Below, in pieces: positions 27,471 through 35,982 of a stretch of 64,000 bases of DNA. This DNA is from Pseudomonas anatoliensis (GTDB lineage: Bacteria > Pseudomonadota > Gammaproteobacteria > Pseudomonadales > Pseudomonadaceae). The translations under genes were made by a program, and so were the position numbers. Numbering within the stretch: the first letter of the stretch is position 1; each line of letters begins with the position of its first letter. Under the pieces are notes generated by a model. The model worked only from the letters and a program-made list of their open reading frames with translations. It was not told the DNA's origin and did no database searches. The DNA lies in the NCBI RefSeq assembly GCF_017976235.1, contig NZ_JACVHC010000006.1, positions 310,001-374,000 of the forward strand, written 5' to 3'.

Positions 27471-27559
27471 CTGTAGGAGCTGCCGGAGGCTGCGATCTTT
27501 TGATCTGGATCTTTAAAAAACAGGATCAAAAGATCGCAGCCTTCGGCAGCTCCTACAGG
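27471..27559. repeat. REP palindrome pair between algL and algI
   Basis: Inverted GTAGGAGC-family units lie inside the alginate operon, immediately downstream of the algL stop codon. Confidence 0.95.
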
Positions 27560-27573
27560 GTTTTGTGTTTGGC

Positions 27574-28698
27574 CTAGGAGCCCTTGTCGCCCTTTTCGTG
27601 GGACGGGTCGTAGACCTTGGTCAGATCCCCGCCAAGGCGGAAGGTCTTGAACGGTTGCATGCCGTGCTTCTTCTCGATCACATCGGCCGGGCAGGTGTAG
27701 AGGGTGCAGAACGGTTCGAGCCAGGCGAATTTGGAGTCGACTTTGAGGTCGTCCATGTCTTGCTCTTTGCCGTTCTTCTTCTCGAATTCATCCGGGTCTT
27801 TCACACCCGACAGCACCCGATCACCCAGACGTTTCAGCGCACCGTTGTTTTCCTGACGCAGATCGACACCGTTGACCTGCGCAAAACTGGCGATCATCGC
27901 CAGCGGCGGCAGGGCGTAGTTGTGGTAGGCGAGGGCGCGTTGCTGGCGCTTGAGTTCGTTGGGCAGGAAACCGTCGGCATCAACCTGATTCACGCCGACC
28001 TTGTATTCCTTCACCGCCCAGTCAAACAGGTCGCGACGGTTGGTGGCGATGGACGTCGCCATTACCGACCATGCCGCCCAGTACGAATGGTTGTTGGTTT
28101 TTTCCAGCGGCAGGTTGTCCCAATCGCTGACGACCTGGTCGGCCATTTTGCTGAACCACGCCTCGATCAACTGCGCTTGCTGCTGATGCTGCGCCAGCGG
28201 ATGCGAGTCGGAGAATTTCAGGCGAATGTACGAAGAGGCCATGCTGCCCAGCGCCCATTTGCGCATCGACTTGCCGGTGTGGTTGAAGTCTTTCGACATC
28301 AAGGCGTCAGCCTTGGCCCAAGCGGTCAGCCAGTTGAGCGTGCATTCGAGCTGCTCCGGGCGACCGTCGCGCATGAATTGCATCACGCGTTTAGCGGTGC
28401 CGCGTTCCAGCGTGGTGATGTCTTTGGTAGTGTCGCGGAAGGCTTTTTCCGACTGCACGTTCAGGGTCGAACGGGCCTTGTCCGAGCCTTCGTATTTGCT
28501 GCGAAATTGCAGCGCGCCGGTGTACGGCGTCGGCATTGCATCGCAGCCTTCGCTTTTGTCGCCAGTCTTGAATTTATCCACAGGGGCGAAATAGCCCTGA
28601 GGTGGACGCAGCGGCGCGGCGGCCTGCGCGGTGCCGGCGAAGATCGCCAGCCCGAGCAGCGTCGGCGCTAAAAGAGTTTTCAATTTCGGATTTCGCAT
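27574..28698 (-). CDS. algL: Alginate lyase AlgL
   Basis: A 374-residue periplasmic polysaccharide lyase (PL5) that degrades stray alginate during export. A signal peptide ends near GTAQA. The catalytic motif NNHSYWAAW lies near residue 200, with WDNLPLEKT before it. The ATG at 28698 is chosen because GAGG lies six nucleotides upstream; another ATG at 28710 overlaps the algX stop. Confidence 0.95.
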   Translation of the reverse strand: MRNPKLKTLLAPTLLGLAIFAGTAQAAAPLRPPQGYFAPVDKFKTGDKSEGCDAMPTPYTGALQFRSKYEGSDKARSTLNVQSEKAFRDTTKDITTLERGTAKRVMQFMRDGRPEQLECTLNWLTAWAKADALMSKDFNHTGKSMRKWALGSMASSYIRLKFSDSHPLAQHQQQAQLIEAWFSKMADQVVSDWDNLPLEKTNNHSYWAAWSVMATSIATNRRDLFDWAVKEYKVGVNQVDADGFLPNELKRQQRALAYHNYALPPLAMIASFAQVNGVDLRQENNGALKRLGDRVLSGVKDPDEFEKKNGKEQDMDDLKVDSKFAWLEPFCTLYTCPADVIEKKHGMQPFKTFRLGGDLTKVYDPSHEKGDKGS

Positions 28699-28706
28699 AG
28701 CAGACC

Positions 28707-30167
28707 TCATTGCCCGGCCTGAGCGGTTTGTTGCCCAGCGCCCGGGAATACGTTGCGTTTGCAGATTTTCGCTTCGACTTTCTGTGGCGCGGCGCCCGCT
28801 TCCGGGCCCTGGACTTCGACTGCCAGCAGGTTTTGCGAGGCCCAGTCTTCGTCCGTGCGCAACTCAAAGGCGAAACGACCGTCGGTGTCGGAGGTTTCCG
28901 GCTTCTCGATCTTGATGTCCTCGTGGCGACCGTTCATGTACCAGAGGGTGGCTTGCAGGGTTTTCACCGAGGTGTCGGCGAAGCGAATATCGACCTGATG
29001 GCTGCTGTTCTGCAGGTTCAGGTTCTTGCTGTTGACCATTAGTTCTTGCTTGCTGCCCGGCTTCAGTGTGGCGCTGCCGGTCATCTGTGCATCTTTGCCT
29101 TCGCAGCCGTTGTCGAGCAGTGCCATCATCTGGCGGTAGATGGTTTCCTGGTCGAGGCGATACAGCGGCGAGAATTCCCAGATGAGAATTTTCGGCGGGG
29201 TTTTCTGGAACTCGTCGCTGCCCAGGTACTGCAACATCGAGCCTTCCAGACCACCGCCCGGGAACGCGACGTTGAGGATGTCGGCGCCAATCGACTCTTC
29301 GAGGAAACCGGCGAAGTTGTAGTTCTTGCCGCTGTGCGAGGTGCCGACCAGGGTGATTTGCGGGTTGCCGGAATCACCGAACAGGTCGCCGTCGCCCGCT
29401 TCGCCTTTCGGCTCGGTGGTGAACTGGTCCATGTACTGGATCGCGTAACTGGTGCCGCACAGTTGCCCGGCCATGTTGTGCAGGGTGCCGGTCTTGCCCA
29501 TGCGCCCGGATTTCTTGGTCTCGAACTCACGCTTGGGAATGTCGGCGAAGGCCGGGATCTGCTTGACCTTCTCGGCGACGATTTTCGCCGTGCGCTGCGC
29601 GCCGTATGGCGTCCAGTGCTGGTCGCCACGGAAGTAGAAATCGTGGGCGGGCAGGGTGTCCGGCAGCGATTCGTTGGTCAGCGGCGACAAGTCCGGCACC
29701 ACGTAACCCATCTTGGCGAAACGGCCGAGCATGGTCTTGTAGTTGCCCAACGCTTTTTCGTAATCGAACGCGGCTTTTTCCTGCGGGTTGAGTTTGTTGC
29801 GGTTCACCAGGCCACGGGTCGGCTGATAAACGATCACCAGCTCGACGCCTTTGCTCTTGAACGCGTCGTGCAGTTGCTGCATGCGTTTGTAGCCGGCCGG
29901 GGTGGTGTTGAACTCGGTGCGCAGGTCTTCTTGCGTACGGAACAACCAGTCGCCTTGCGCCTGTACCAGCGTGGTGAAGTTCTGCTGATAGCGCGTGGTG
30001 TAGTTCTTCGCGTCATGCGCTTCCGGGCACAGGTTGCAGCACGGATCAGCTGTGAACTTGGGCGGTGTGACGGCGCTGGCTTCATCTGCGCGGGCGCCAT
30101 TGCTGGCCGCCAGAATGCCCATGGTCAGGGCCGACAGGCTGAGTAATTTGATCAAGTGTGGGTGCAT
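28707..30167 (-). CDS. algX: Alginate biosynthesis acetyltransferase AlgX
   Basis: A 486-residue periplasmic protein with a signal peptide (about 1-27), an SGNH hydrolase-like domain and a C-terminal carbohydrate-binding module. The catalytic residues known from AlgX are present: Asp182 and His184 in GDQHWTPYG and Ser277 in GTSHSG. It acetylates the polymer and joins AlgK in the secretion scaffold. It lies 10 bp downstream of algG. Confidence 0.96.
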   Translation of the reverse strand: MHPHLIKLLSLSALTMGILAASNGARADEASAVTPPKFTADPCCNLCPEAHDAKNYTTRYQQNFTTLVQAQGDWLFRTQEDLRTEFNTTPAGYKRMQQLHDAFKSKGVELVIVYQPTRGLVNRNKLNPQEKAAFDYEKALGNYKTMLGRFAKMGYVVPDLSPLTNESLPDTLPAHDFYFRGDQHWTPYGAQRTAKIVAEKVKQIPAFADIPKREFETKKSGRMGKTGTLHNMAGQLCGTSYAIQYMDQFTTEPKGEAGDGDLFGDSGNPQITLVGTSHSGKNYNFAGFLEESIGADILNVAFPGGGLEGSMLQYLGSDEFQKTPPKILIWEFSPLYRLDQETIYRQMMALLDNGCEGKDAQMTGSATLKPGSKQELMVNSKNLNLQNSSHQVDIRFADTSVKTLQATLWYMNGRHEDIKIEKPETSDTDGRFAFELRTDEDWASQNLLAVEVQGPEAGAAPQKVEAKICKRNVFPGAGQQTAQAGQ

Positions 30168-30177
30168 AAAATTATCC

Positions 30178-31749
30178 TCAGTCCTGCATTTCGGTCTGGC
30201 GTTCGACAGGGTCGATCAGCACGGCTTTCTGCTGGCGCACCAGCAGGTCAAGAATTTCATCCTGGCGCTCGCCGAGGATGCCGTTGAAGCTGATGCCGCT
30301 GGATTTGGTCGGCGCCAGCATCGATACGCGATACAGCTCAACACTCAAGGGCGAGTCGATCGACAACGGACCGCTGCCATTGGCCGCCAGTTCACCGCCG
30401 ACCACGATCAGCGATACCTGCGCATCGAACGGATCGAGCTTGATGTCGCGGTCGGTGTCGGTCAGGTCTTTGATGTGGCCGTAGACGCCGGTCAGACCGT
30501 TGGCCATGGCGATGTTTTCGTAGAGGCGGATGTTCACGCTGTTACGAATGCGGATGCCGTGGCGCTTGTTGCTGATGACCTTGTTGCCCCACAGCAGATT
30601 GTCGGCAGACTCGTAGAGGGTGATGCCGTCGGTGTGGTTCTTGTAAATCTCGTTGTAGGCGATGATGTTGTTGACGCTGTTCCGGTCGATCACCAGGCCC
30701 GAGAGTTTGTTGTCGTAGCTTTTGTTGTTGAAGATGAAGCTGTCGTTCACTTCACGGGAAATGATGATCCCGTGCTTCTTCTTCGTACCGTAAACGGTGT
30801 TCTCGGCAATGATCAGGCCGTGCGAACGGTCGTGTGGGTCGATGCCGTAGACGATGTTGTCTTTGTAGGTGTTGCCCTTGACCACGAAGTCGCGGGTCTC
30901 GTAGCAGTAGAAGCCGTACCACATGTCCGAGAACTCGGAACCGACGATCCAGCCAGTCGGCTCGGCGCGCTTGAGGACCTTGGCCATGTTGGGTGTGTAC
31001 TGGGAAATACTCACGCCGTACGACTTACTGTTGGCGTAGCCGAAGCTGGCCATCTTGCTGTTGACGATGTAAGTCTCGGTGCCACCCCAGGCGAGCAGGA
31101 ACGGGCGGAATTCTTTCGGCGAACGGAAGGTTGCCGGGCCGTTTTCCTTCTCGCGCCAGCCAGTGATTTTGGTATCACGCACGAACAGCTGACCGTCGTT
31201 GACCAGGAACGAACCGGCCTCTTGGGACAGGCGCAATTCCTGAGTCTGGCCGTCGATTTCGAGGATGCCCTTGCGGCCAACCACGATCGGCAACTTCGCC
31301 AGGTACACGCCCGGCGATGTTTCGCTGAAGTACTGTTTGGGCAGTTTCTTCGCCAGATCCTTGAGGTTCATGTAGCCGTCGTCGACGAAGATCGCCTGCG
31401 GAATACCGTGCTGACGCACCACCCACTCGGCCATCTTGTTGTCGCCGCCGATGAAGTCCTTCAGAGCGTCTTCCTGCATCATCCGGCGCACACTGACCTT
31501 GCCCGCCTTGCTGCGAACGATCTTCGCGGCGGCGGCTTCGGCGGTGTAGCCGGAGATGTCCGGCAGTGTCGGCGCGGCCAGGTTCAGCGCCTCGGTCGGT
31601 GCGCTGCTGACGGTGTAGGTCTTGGCTTGTTGCAGCTCTTTCGCCGTGGTCGCTGGCTTCGCCGGCTCCACGCTGGCGAAGGCGCCTGCCGAGGCCAGCA
31701 GCATCGCGCCGGCCAGCAGGCTGAGTGAGCCTTTGCGGGCACTGTTCAT
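30178..31749 (-). CDS. algG: Mannuronan C5-epimerase AlgG
   Basis: A 523-residue periplasmic right-handed beta-helix enzyme that converts D-mannuronate to L-guluronate in the nascent polymer. The catalytic DPHD motif is at residues 304-307, within an array of beta-helix coils rich in Asn and His (NTVYGTKKKHGIIIS, NNIIAYNEIYKNHTDGI). A signal peptide covers about the first 30 residues. The start at 31749 (MNSARKGS) has GGGAG eight nucleotides upstream. Confidence 0.96.
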   Translation of the reverse strand: MNSARKGSLSLLAGAMLLASAGAFASVEPAKPATTAKELQQAKTYTVSSAPTEALNLAAPTLPDISGYTAEAAAAKIVRSKAGKVSVRRMMQEDALKDFIGGDNKMAEWVVRQHGIPQAIFVDDGYMNLKDLAKKLPKQYFSETSPGVYLAKLPIVVGRKGILEIDGQTQELRLSQEAGSFLVNDGQLFVRDTKITGWREKENGPATFRSPKEFRPFLLAWGGTETYIVNSKMASFGYANSKSYGVSISQYTPNMAKVLKRAEPTGWIVGSEFSDMWYGFYCYETRDFVVKGNTYKDNIVYGIDPHDRSHGLIIAENTVYGTKKKHGIIISREVNDSFIFNNKSYDNKLSGLVIDRNSVNNIIAYNEIYKNHTDGITLYESADNLLWGNKVISNKRHGIRIRNSVNIRLYENIAMANGLTGVYGHIKDLTDTDRDIKLDPFDAQVSLIVVGGELAANGSGPLSIDSPLSVELYRVSMLAPTKSSGISFNGILGERQDEILDLLVRQQKAVLIDPVERQTEMQD

Positions 31750-31775
31750 GTCGGGCACTCCCTTGGCGGTTGGCA

Positions 31776-33263
31776 TCAGAAGCGCCAGATCACGTCGATG
31801 AACGCGCGGTGCATGTACGAATCAACCTGCTTGCCGTAGGCATCGCCCGGCTTGAACACGCCGCCACGGAAACGCACCAGGGCCGAAGGCTCATCGATCG
31901 ACTGGCTCAATGCGGCCGGCAACAGGCCTTGCTTGAAGTACTTGGTGACGACCAGATCCATCTCCTGACCCATGTCCTTGTTGCCGTCTTCAAGCGGCAA
32001 CGAGGTGCTGGACAAGATTGCGCCGGTGACGTCGTCGGTGTTGTTCTCGACGGCGTTGATACCGTTGCTGCCGACTGGCTTGTTGCCGTCGACGCGCCAG
32101 AATTTGTGGTAGATCAGGCTGGCGTCGTACTCGTCGTTGAGCATCCACGAGCCGAACAACGTAGCGGTCTGCATGTTGTTCATTTCGCCACGGAACGCTT
32201 CGCCGAAACGGTGAACGCGTGAACGTGTACCGGTGTAGTTCGAGCGGTTGCTTTCCAGACCGGTCTGTTCGTAATCGGCGCTGGCGCGGGCATACGCGGC
32301 ACCGACTTGCCATTGCGGATCGAGGCGCAGACGCACACCGATGTCAGTGGCCCAGCCGTTGACGTCATCGCTGCGTTTGGCTTGCGTCGGGCGGCTGCCA
32401 TCGGCGTTCAGCGCGTTGACCGTGTCGCGGTCGCCGCTCATACCGGTGATGCTGCCCCAGTAGTTGACGGTGTTGGTGTTGCGCCAGTTGTAGGCATCGC
32501 TGTCGGCAGTCAGGCCAATCCAGCTGATGTCGCCATTCTCTTTCTTGTCCAGCGAATCGCCGGCAACGCCGGGTTCTGGATAGTCGAGTTTGCCGTCATC
32601 GTGAGTATGGTGACCGCGAATCCCGACCCAGTTGCCCGGTGTCCACTGATAGGCAGCATCGGCGTAGGCGTGCAGGCGATCCTTGTCTTTCGGCGCCAGC
32701 TCTTTGAGGTCAGTGCGGTACTCGCTGAAGCGTTCGGCAACACCGGCGTTGGCACGCAACAGGGTGGTGTCGAAGGTCCAGTTCAGCGCTTCGATGTTGG
32801 TGTCGCGCCATTGGCCGTCGTCATTGCGCAGGCGCTGGCGACCGAGCTTGAGCATCTCGCCCGGGTAAGGCGTGAGGCCGCTGTAGCCGACCCAGAATTC
32901 GCGCATCGCCAGGTAGTTTTTCTTGGTCTTGCGATCACCGTTGTCGGTGGTCTGGGTGCCGTCGCTGTCGGACTGCTGCAGGGTGTCGGTCTCGATGATG
33001 TCGGTCGAGGTCACCGCTTGGCCCATGGCGTAGGCGCTCCACGCGCCGCTCTCGCCGTAGACCCAAGGACGCAGGTCGAGGCCGACGCCGTTGACGTCGC
33101 CGCCGCTGGCGGTACCGAGGTCACGGTCGTCTTCGGACTGGCCGGTGATTTTCACTTCCAGGCCGAAGTTTTTGCTTTCAGTCATCGCGGCCAGTGTCGG
33201 GCAAGACCAGATCAGCGCGAATGTGAGGCCAATGCCGGCCTTCACGAATGGATTGAGCTTCAT
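31776..33263 (-). CDS. algE: Alginate outer-membrane porin AlgE
   Basis: A 495-residue beta-barrel through which alginate leaves the cell. The signal peptide ends near CPTLAA, and the mature region begins KNFGLEVKITGQSEDDRDLGT, a stretch well conserved in AlgE. The C-terminus ends in aromatic Phe (DVIWRF), as expected for a barrel protein. Its ATG overlaps the algK stop (ATGA), which couples the porin to its lipoprotein partner. Confidence 0.96.
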   Translation of the reverse strand: MKLNPFVKAGIGLTFALIWSCPTLAAMTESKNFGLEVKITGQSEDDRDLGTASGGDVNGVGLDLRPWVYGESGAWSAYAMGQAVTSTDIIETDTLQQSDSDGTQTTDNGDRKTKKNYLAMREFWVGYSGLTPYPGEMLKLGRQRLRNDDGQWRDTNIEALNWTFDTTLLRANAGVAERFSEYRTDLKELAPKDKDRLHAYADAAYQWTPGNWVGIRGHHTHDDGKLDYPEPGVAGDSLDKKENGDISWIGLTADSDAYNWRNTNTVNYWGSITGMSGDRDTVNALNADGSRPTQAKRSDDVNGWATDIGVRLRLDPQWQVGAAYARASADYEQTGLESNRSNYTGTRSRVHRFGEAFRGEMNNMQTATLFGSWMLNDEYDASLIYHKFWRVDGNKPVGSNGINAVENNTDDVTGAILSSTSLPLEDGNKDMGQEMDLVVTKYFKQGLLPAALSQSIDEPSALVRFRGGVFKPGDAYGKQVDSYMHRAFIDVIWRF

Positions 33264-34762
33264 AGTTTTTCCTCGCCGTCTTCTTCTTGCAGGGCGTGCA
33301 GTTGCAGCGTGTTCGGGTTCAGGGCGCCACGGCTGGCCTGTTCCTGTTGCAGCAGGCGCTGGGCTTCGGCCAGACGCTCGGGCGGCAATTGGGCAGCGAT
33401 GGTGGTCGCCAGTTCATCGGCTTGCGGCGTGTTTTGTGCCTTGGCCAGTTGGCTGAAGACATACGCGTTGAGCGGGTCGGGCTTGGTGCCTTTGCCTTGG
33501 GAGAACAGTTGGGCGATGGCGAAGTCGGCGCTGTTCTGGCCGTTGCGTGCAGCGGTCAGCAGATGGTCGAGAGCCTTCTGCGGGTAAACCTTGCCCAGGT
33601 AACCACGGCGATAGATCTGGCCGAGGTAATAGTCGGCGGCGACTTCACGGCCGACGGCTTTCTGGAAATGTTCTTCGGCGACTTTCGCATCGGCCGGAAC
33701 CACTTTGCCTTCGTAGTAGAGCTTGCCCAGCAACAGTTCGGCGCGTGGCTGGTCGGCGGCGCGGCCGTTGTCCAGGTACTTCATCATTTGGTCGACATCG
33801 CCCAGTTCGGGGAAGTCGTAAAGCAATTGCGCGAGGGTGACCCACGACGCCGGGTAGCCCGGAGCGATTGGCTCAAGCAGCGACTGCGCGGTTTTTTCGT
33901 CAGTCTTGCCCAAGGTCGCATCGGCCAGCACACGGGCAACCGAATCGACGCGCTGCGCAGTGACGGTGCCACGGCTGTAAGCGGCCTGCATTTGCTTGAT
34001 CAGCTCGGCCTGTTGTTCTGGCTGGGCACGTTTCTGATAGACCGTGGCCAGTTCGACGTAGCAGATGTCGGTGGTGTTGAGCGCGGCTTTGCAGATTGTT
34101 TCCACGTCATCCAGATGCTGGTCGTAAGTGCCCTGGGTGCGATACAGCAGCACCTGCGCCAGACCTGCTTCCGGGTAGCCGGATTTGCGCCACTGATCGA
34201 TCTGCTGCTGAGCGTTGATGTTCGGGAAGCTGTGCGGGTATTGCAGGTAGAGCATCGCCAGCGGGATCAACGTGTTGCCTTCGCCATTGGCGGCGGCTTT
34301 TTTCAGCAGGGTTTCGGCTTCGTGGTGCTCGGCTTCGGTCGAACCGGGCTTGGCCACCAGCAAGCGACCCAGACGTGCCTGAGCACGCGGCGAAACACTG
34401 GCCGCTGCGCGATAGGTCGCTTCGGCCTGTTTCATTTGCGCTGGGTCGCGGCTGTCGACCTGGATATCAGCGAGGCCCACTTGCGCTTCGCTGTAGCCCA
34501 GATCGGCCAGTTGCTGATAATTCTGCGCAGCGGTGGCGGTATCGCCACGCTTGAGCGCTTCGTTGGCCAGGCGCTGATCGGGCAGGCCGGCGCAACCGGC
34601 CAGACTGACTGCCAATGCCAAGGCACACACTGATCCTTTGTGGGAGCTGGCTTGCCAGCGATTCAGGCGACTCGGTGTTTCAGCTGGACCACATTGATCC
34701 GATCGCTGGCAAGCCAGCTCCCACAGGGATCGTGGCGTTCTGAAAAGACTGGTGATAGTCAC
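33260..34762 (-). CDS. algK: Alginate secretion lipoprotein AlgK, with a REP-encoded insertion in the leader
   Basis: An outer-membrane lipoprotein scaffold of Sel1/TPR repeats (LADLGYSEAQVGLADIQV; YYLGQIYRRGYLGKVYPQKA) that recruits AlgE and AlgX. From a GTG at 34762 (GAGGA seven nucleotides upstream) the protein has 500 residues with lipobox LAGC at Cys57, which is unusually far from the start. Residues 12-42 are encoded by a REP palindrome pair read in frame. The hydrophobic signal core (CALALAVSLAGC) starts just after it. An ATG at 34768 is also in frame. A GTG immediately after the REP (about 34630) would give a leader without a positive charge. Confidence 0.92.
   Translation of the reverse strand: MTITSLFRTPRSLWELACQRSDQCGPAETPSRLNRWQASSHKGSVCALALAVSLAGCAGLPDQRLANEALKRGDTATAAQNYQQLADLGYSEAQVGLADIQVDSRDPAQMKQAEATYRAAASVSPRAQARLGRLLVAKPGSTEAEHHEAETLLKKAAANGEGNTLIPLAMLYLQYPHSFPNINAQQQIDQWRKSGYPEAGLAQVLLYRTQGTYDQHLDDVETICKAALNTTDICYVELATVYQKRAQPEQQAELIKQMQAAYSRGTVTAQRVDSVARVLADATLGKTDEKTAQSLLEPIAPGYPASWVTLAQLLYDFPELGDVDQMMKYLDNGRAADQPRAELLLGKLYYEGKVVPADAKVAEEHFQKAVGREVAADYYLGQIYRRGYLGKVYPQKALDHLLTAARNGQNSADFAIAQLFSQGKGTKPDPLNAYVFSQLAKAQNTPQADELATTIAAQLPPERLAEAQRLLQQEQASRGALNPNTLQLHALQEEDGEEKL
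34638..34728. repeat. REP palindrome pair (GTGGGAGC family) inside algK
   Basis: Inverted units GTGGGAGCTGGCTTGCCAGC and GCTGGCAAGCCAGCTCCCAC sit 34 bp after the algK start. They are translated without a stop codon. Confidence 0.95.
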
Positions 34763-34777
34763 AGGCATGTCCTCGAC

Positions 34778-35947
34778 TTAAAGACCGGCAGCCATGGCTT
34801 TGTCGATCAGCCAGTTCAGGTTCGGGCCACGGTCGCTGTTCACTTCCACCGGGCGGCCGGCGAGGCTGCTGTCGAGCGACTCGTCAGGCTTGATCTGCAC
34901 GCGGATGTCGGAGGACAGGTCGGCGCTTTTCAGGCTGGTGCTGCTGACGATCTTGCCGGTGCGGATCTTGTCTTCGCCGGCGATCTGGAAGCTCACCGGG
35001 GTGCCCGGACGCACGTCGCCGAACTGGCGATAGGAGAAGCGTGCTTCCACATTGGCCTCGGTGTTGCGCGGCACCAGTTGGAAGATCACATCGCCCTTGC
35101 TCGCGTATTGACCGTCAGCCACCAGTTGCTGGGCCACGGTGCAATCGCATGGCGAGGTGAGGGTGCCGGTCATTTGCTTGCCGAACAGTTCTTCAACCTT
35201 GGCGGGCGACAGTTGATCTTCCTGCATGTGGCCCTTGAGCACGTCGAGCATGCTGGTGCTGAAGGTCGCCAGTGGCGCGCCTTTGGCCGCAACGCCGTCG
35301 GACTTGATCAGGCTCTGCACGGTGCCGTCACGCGGCATGGTGATGTTCATGCCCGGCACGCTGACCAGACCGGCCTGTGCATGGCTGACGAAGTACATGC
35401 CGTACACCGATTTGGCAATGAAACCCGCCGCGATCAGACCGACCGCGAAGATCCCGGCGCTGAACGTCACGGCTTTCAGACGCCCGAACGGGGTCATGCC
35501 GTGGCCGCCGTCCTTGACCTTGCGCGCCTTGGTGAAGTTGTCGCGCTGCAGGGTCGCCAGTACTTCACCCATGCTGACGATGTCGCCAGCCAGGTGCGAA
35601 GTGATCAGGTGGCGCAGGGTGGAAATATCCTGCGGCTCAAGGTTCTGAAACTGGCAACCCGCGCGGCCGGTCTGGCGGTCAAAGGAACGCACTTGCAATT
35701 CGACGTCCATGGCCAGGCCAAGGTTGTCGATGACGAATTGCAGACGCGCCTTGTACACCTCGCCGATAGTCAGCGGCAGTTGGCCGGCGTTGAACGCCAG
35801 GCCACCGGCGGACAGGTCGAGGACCCGCGCCTCCATCGGCGTCCGGTCGGGGCCGAAGAAACGCAGTTTGGCCGGGATTTTCACTCGGGCGTGCTGGCGC
35901 TGGGCTTCGGATTCATGCACTACGTTGGCGTTGACGGCGGTATTCAT
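34778..35947 (-). CDS. alg44: Alginate polymerase co-subunit Alg44 (PilZ c-di-GMP receptor)
   Basis: A 389-residue inner-membrane protein. The N-terminal PilZ domain has all four c-di-GMP contact residues known from P. aeruginosa Alg44 at the same numbers: Arg17, Arg21, Asp44 and Ser46 (QRQHARVKI; LDLSAGGL). A single membrane segment (about 162-185) leads to a periplasmic adaptor-like domain (GMNITMPRDGTVQSLIKSDG; CDCTVAQQLVADGQY). It activates Alg8 when c-di-GMP binds. It lies 35 bp downstream of alg8 and 15 bp upstream of algK. Confidence 0.97.
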   Translation of the reverse strand: MNTAVNANVVHESEAQRQHARVKIPAKLRFFGPDRTPMEARVLDLSAGGLAFNAGQLPLTIGEVYKARLQFVIDNLGLAMDVELQVRSFDRQTGRAGCQFQNLEPQDISTLRHLITSHLAGDIVSMGEVLATLQRDNFTKARKVKDGGHGMTPFGRLKAVTFSAGIFAVGLIAAGFIAKSVYGMYFVSHAQAGLVSVPGMNITMPRDGTVQSLIKSDGVAAKGAPLATFSTSMLDVLKGHMQEDQLSPAKVEELFGKQMTGTLTSPCDCTVAQQLVADGQYASKGDVIFQLVPRNTEANVEARFSYRQFGDVRPGTPVSFQIAGEDKIRTGKIVSSTSLKSADLSSDIRVQIKPDESLDSSLAGRPVEVNSDRGPNLNWLIDKAMAAGL

Positions 35948-35982
35948 AGGGGCGATTTCCTTGTTAATTCAATAGGGGCGGG

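Noticed and set aside
30034..31728. A 564-codon open frame antisense to algG
   Set aside because: Low-complexity Val/Asp/His composition, fully overlapping a certain gene. The same holds for the long antisense frames over algX, algL, algJ and algK.
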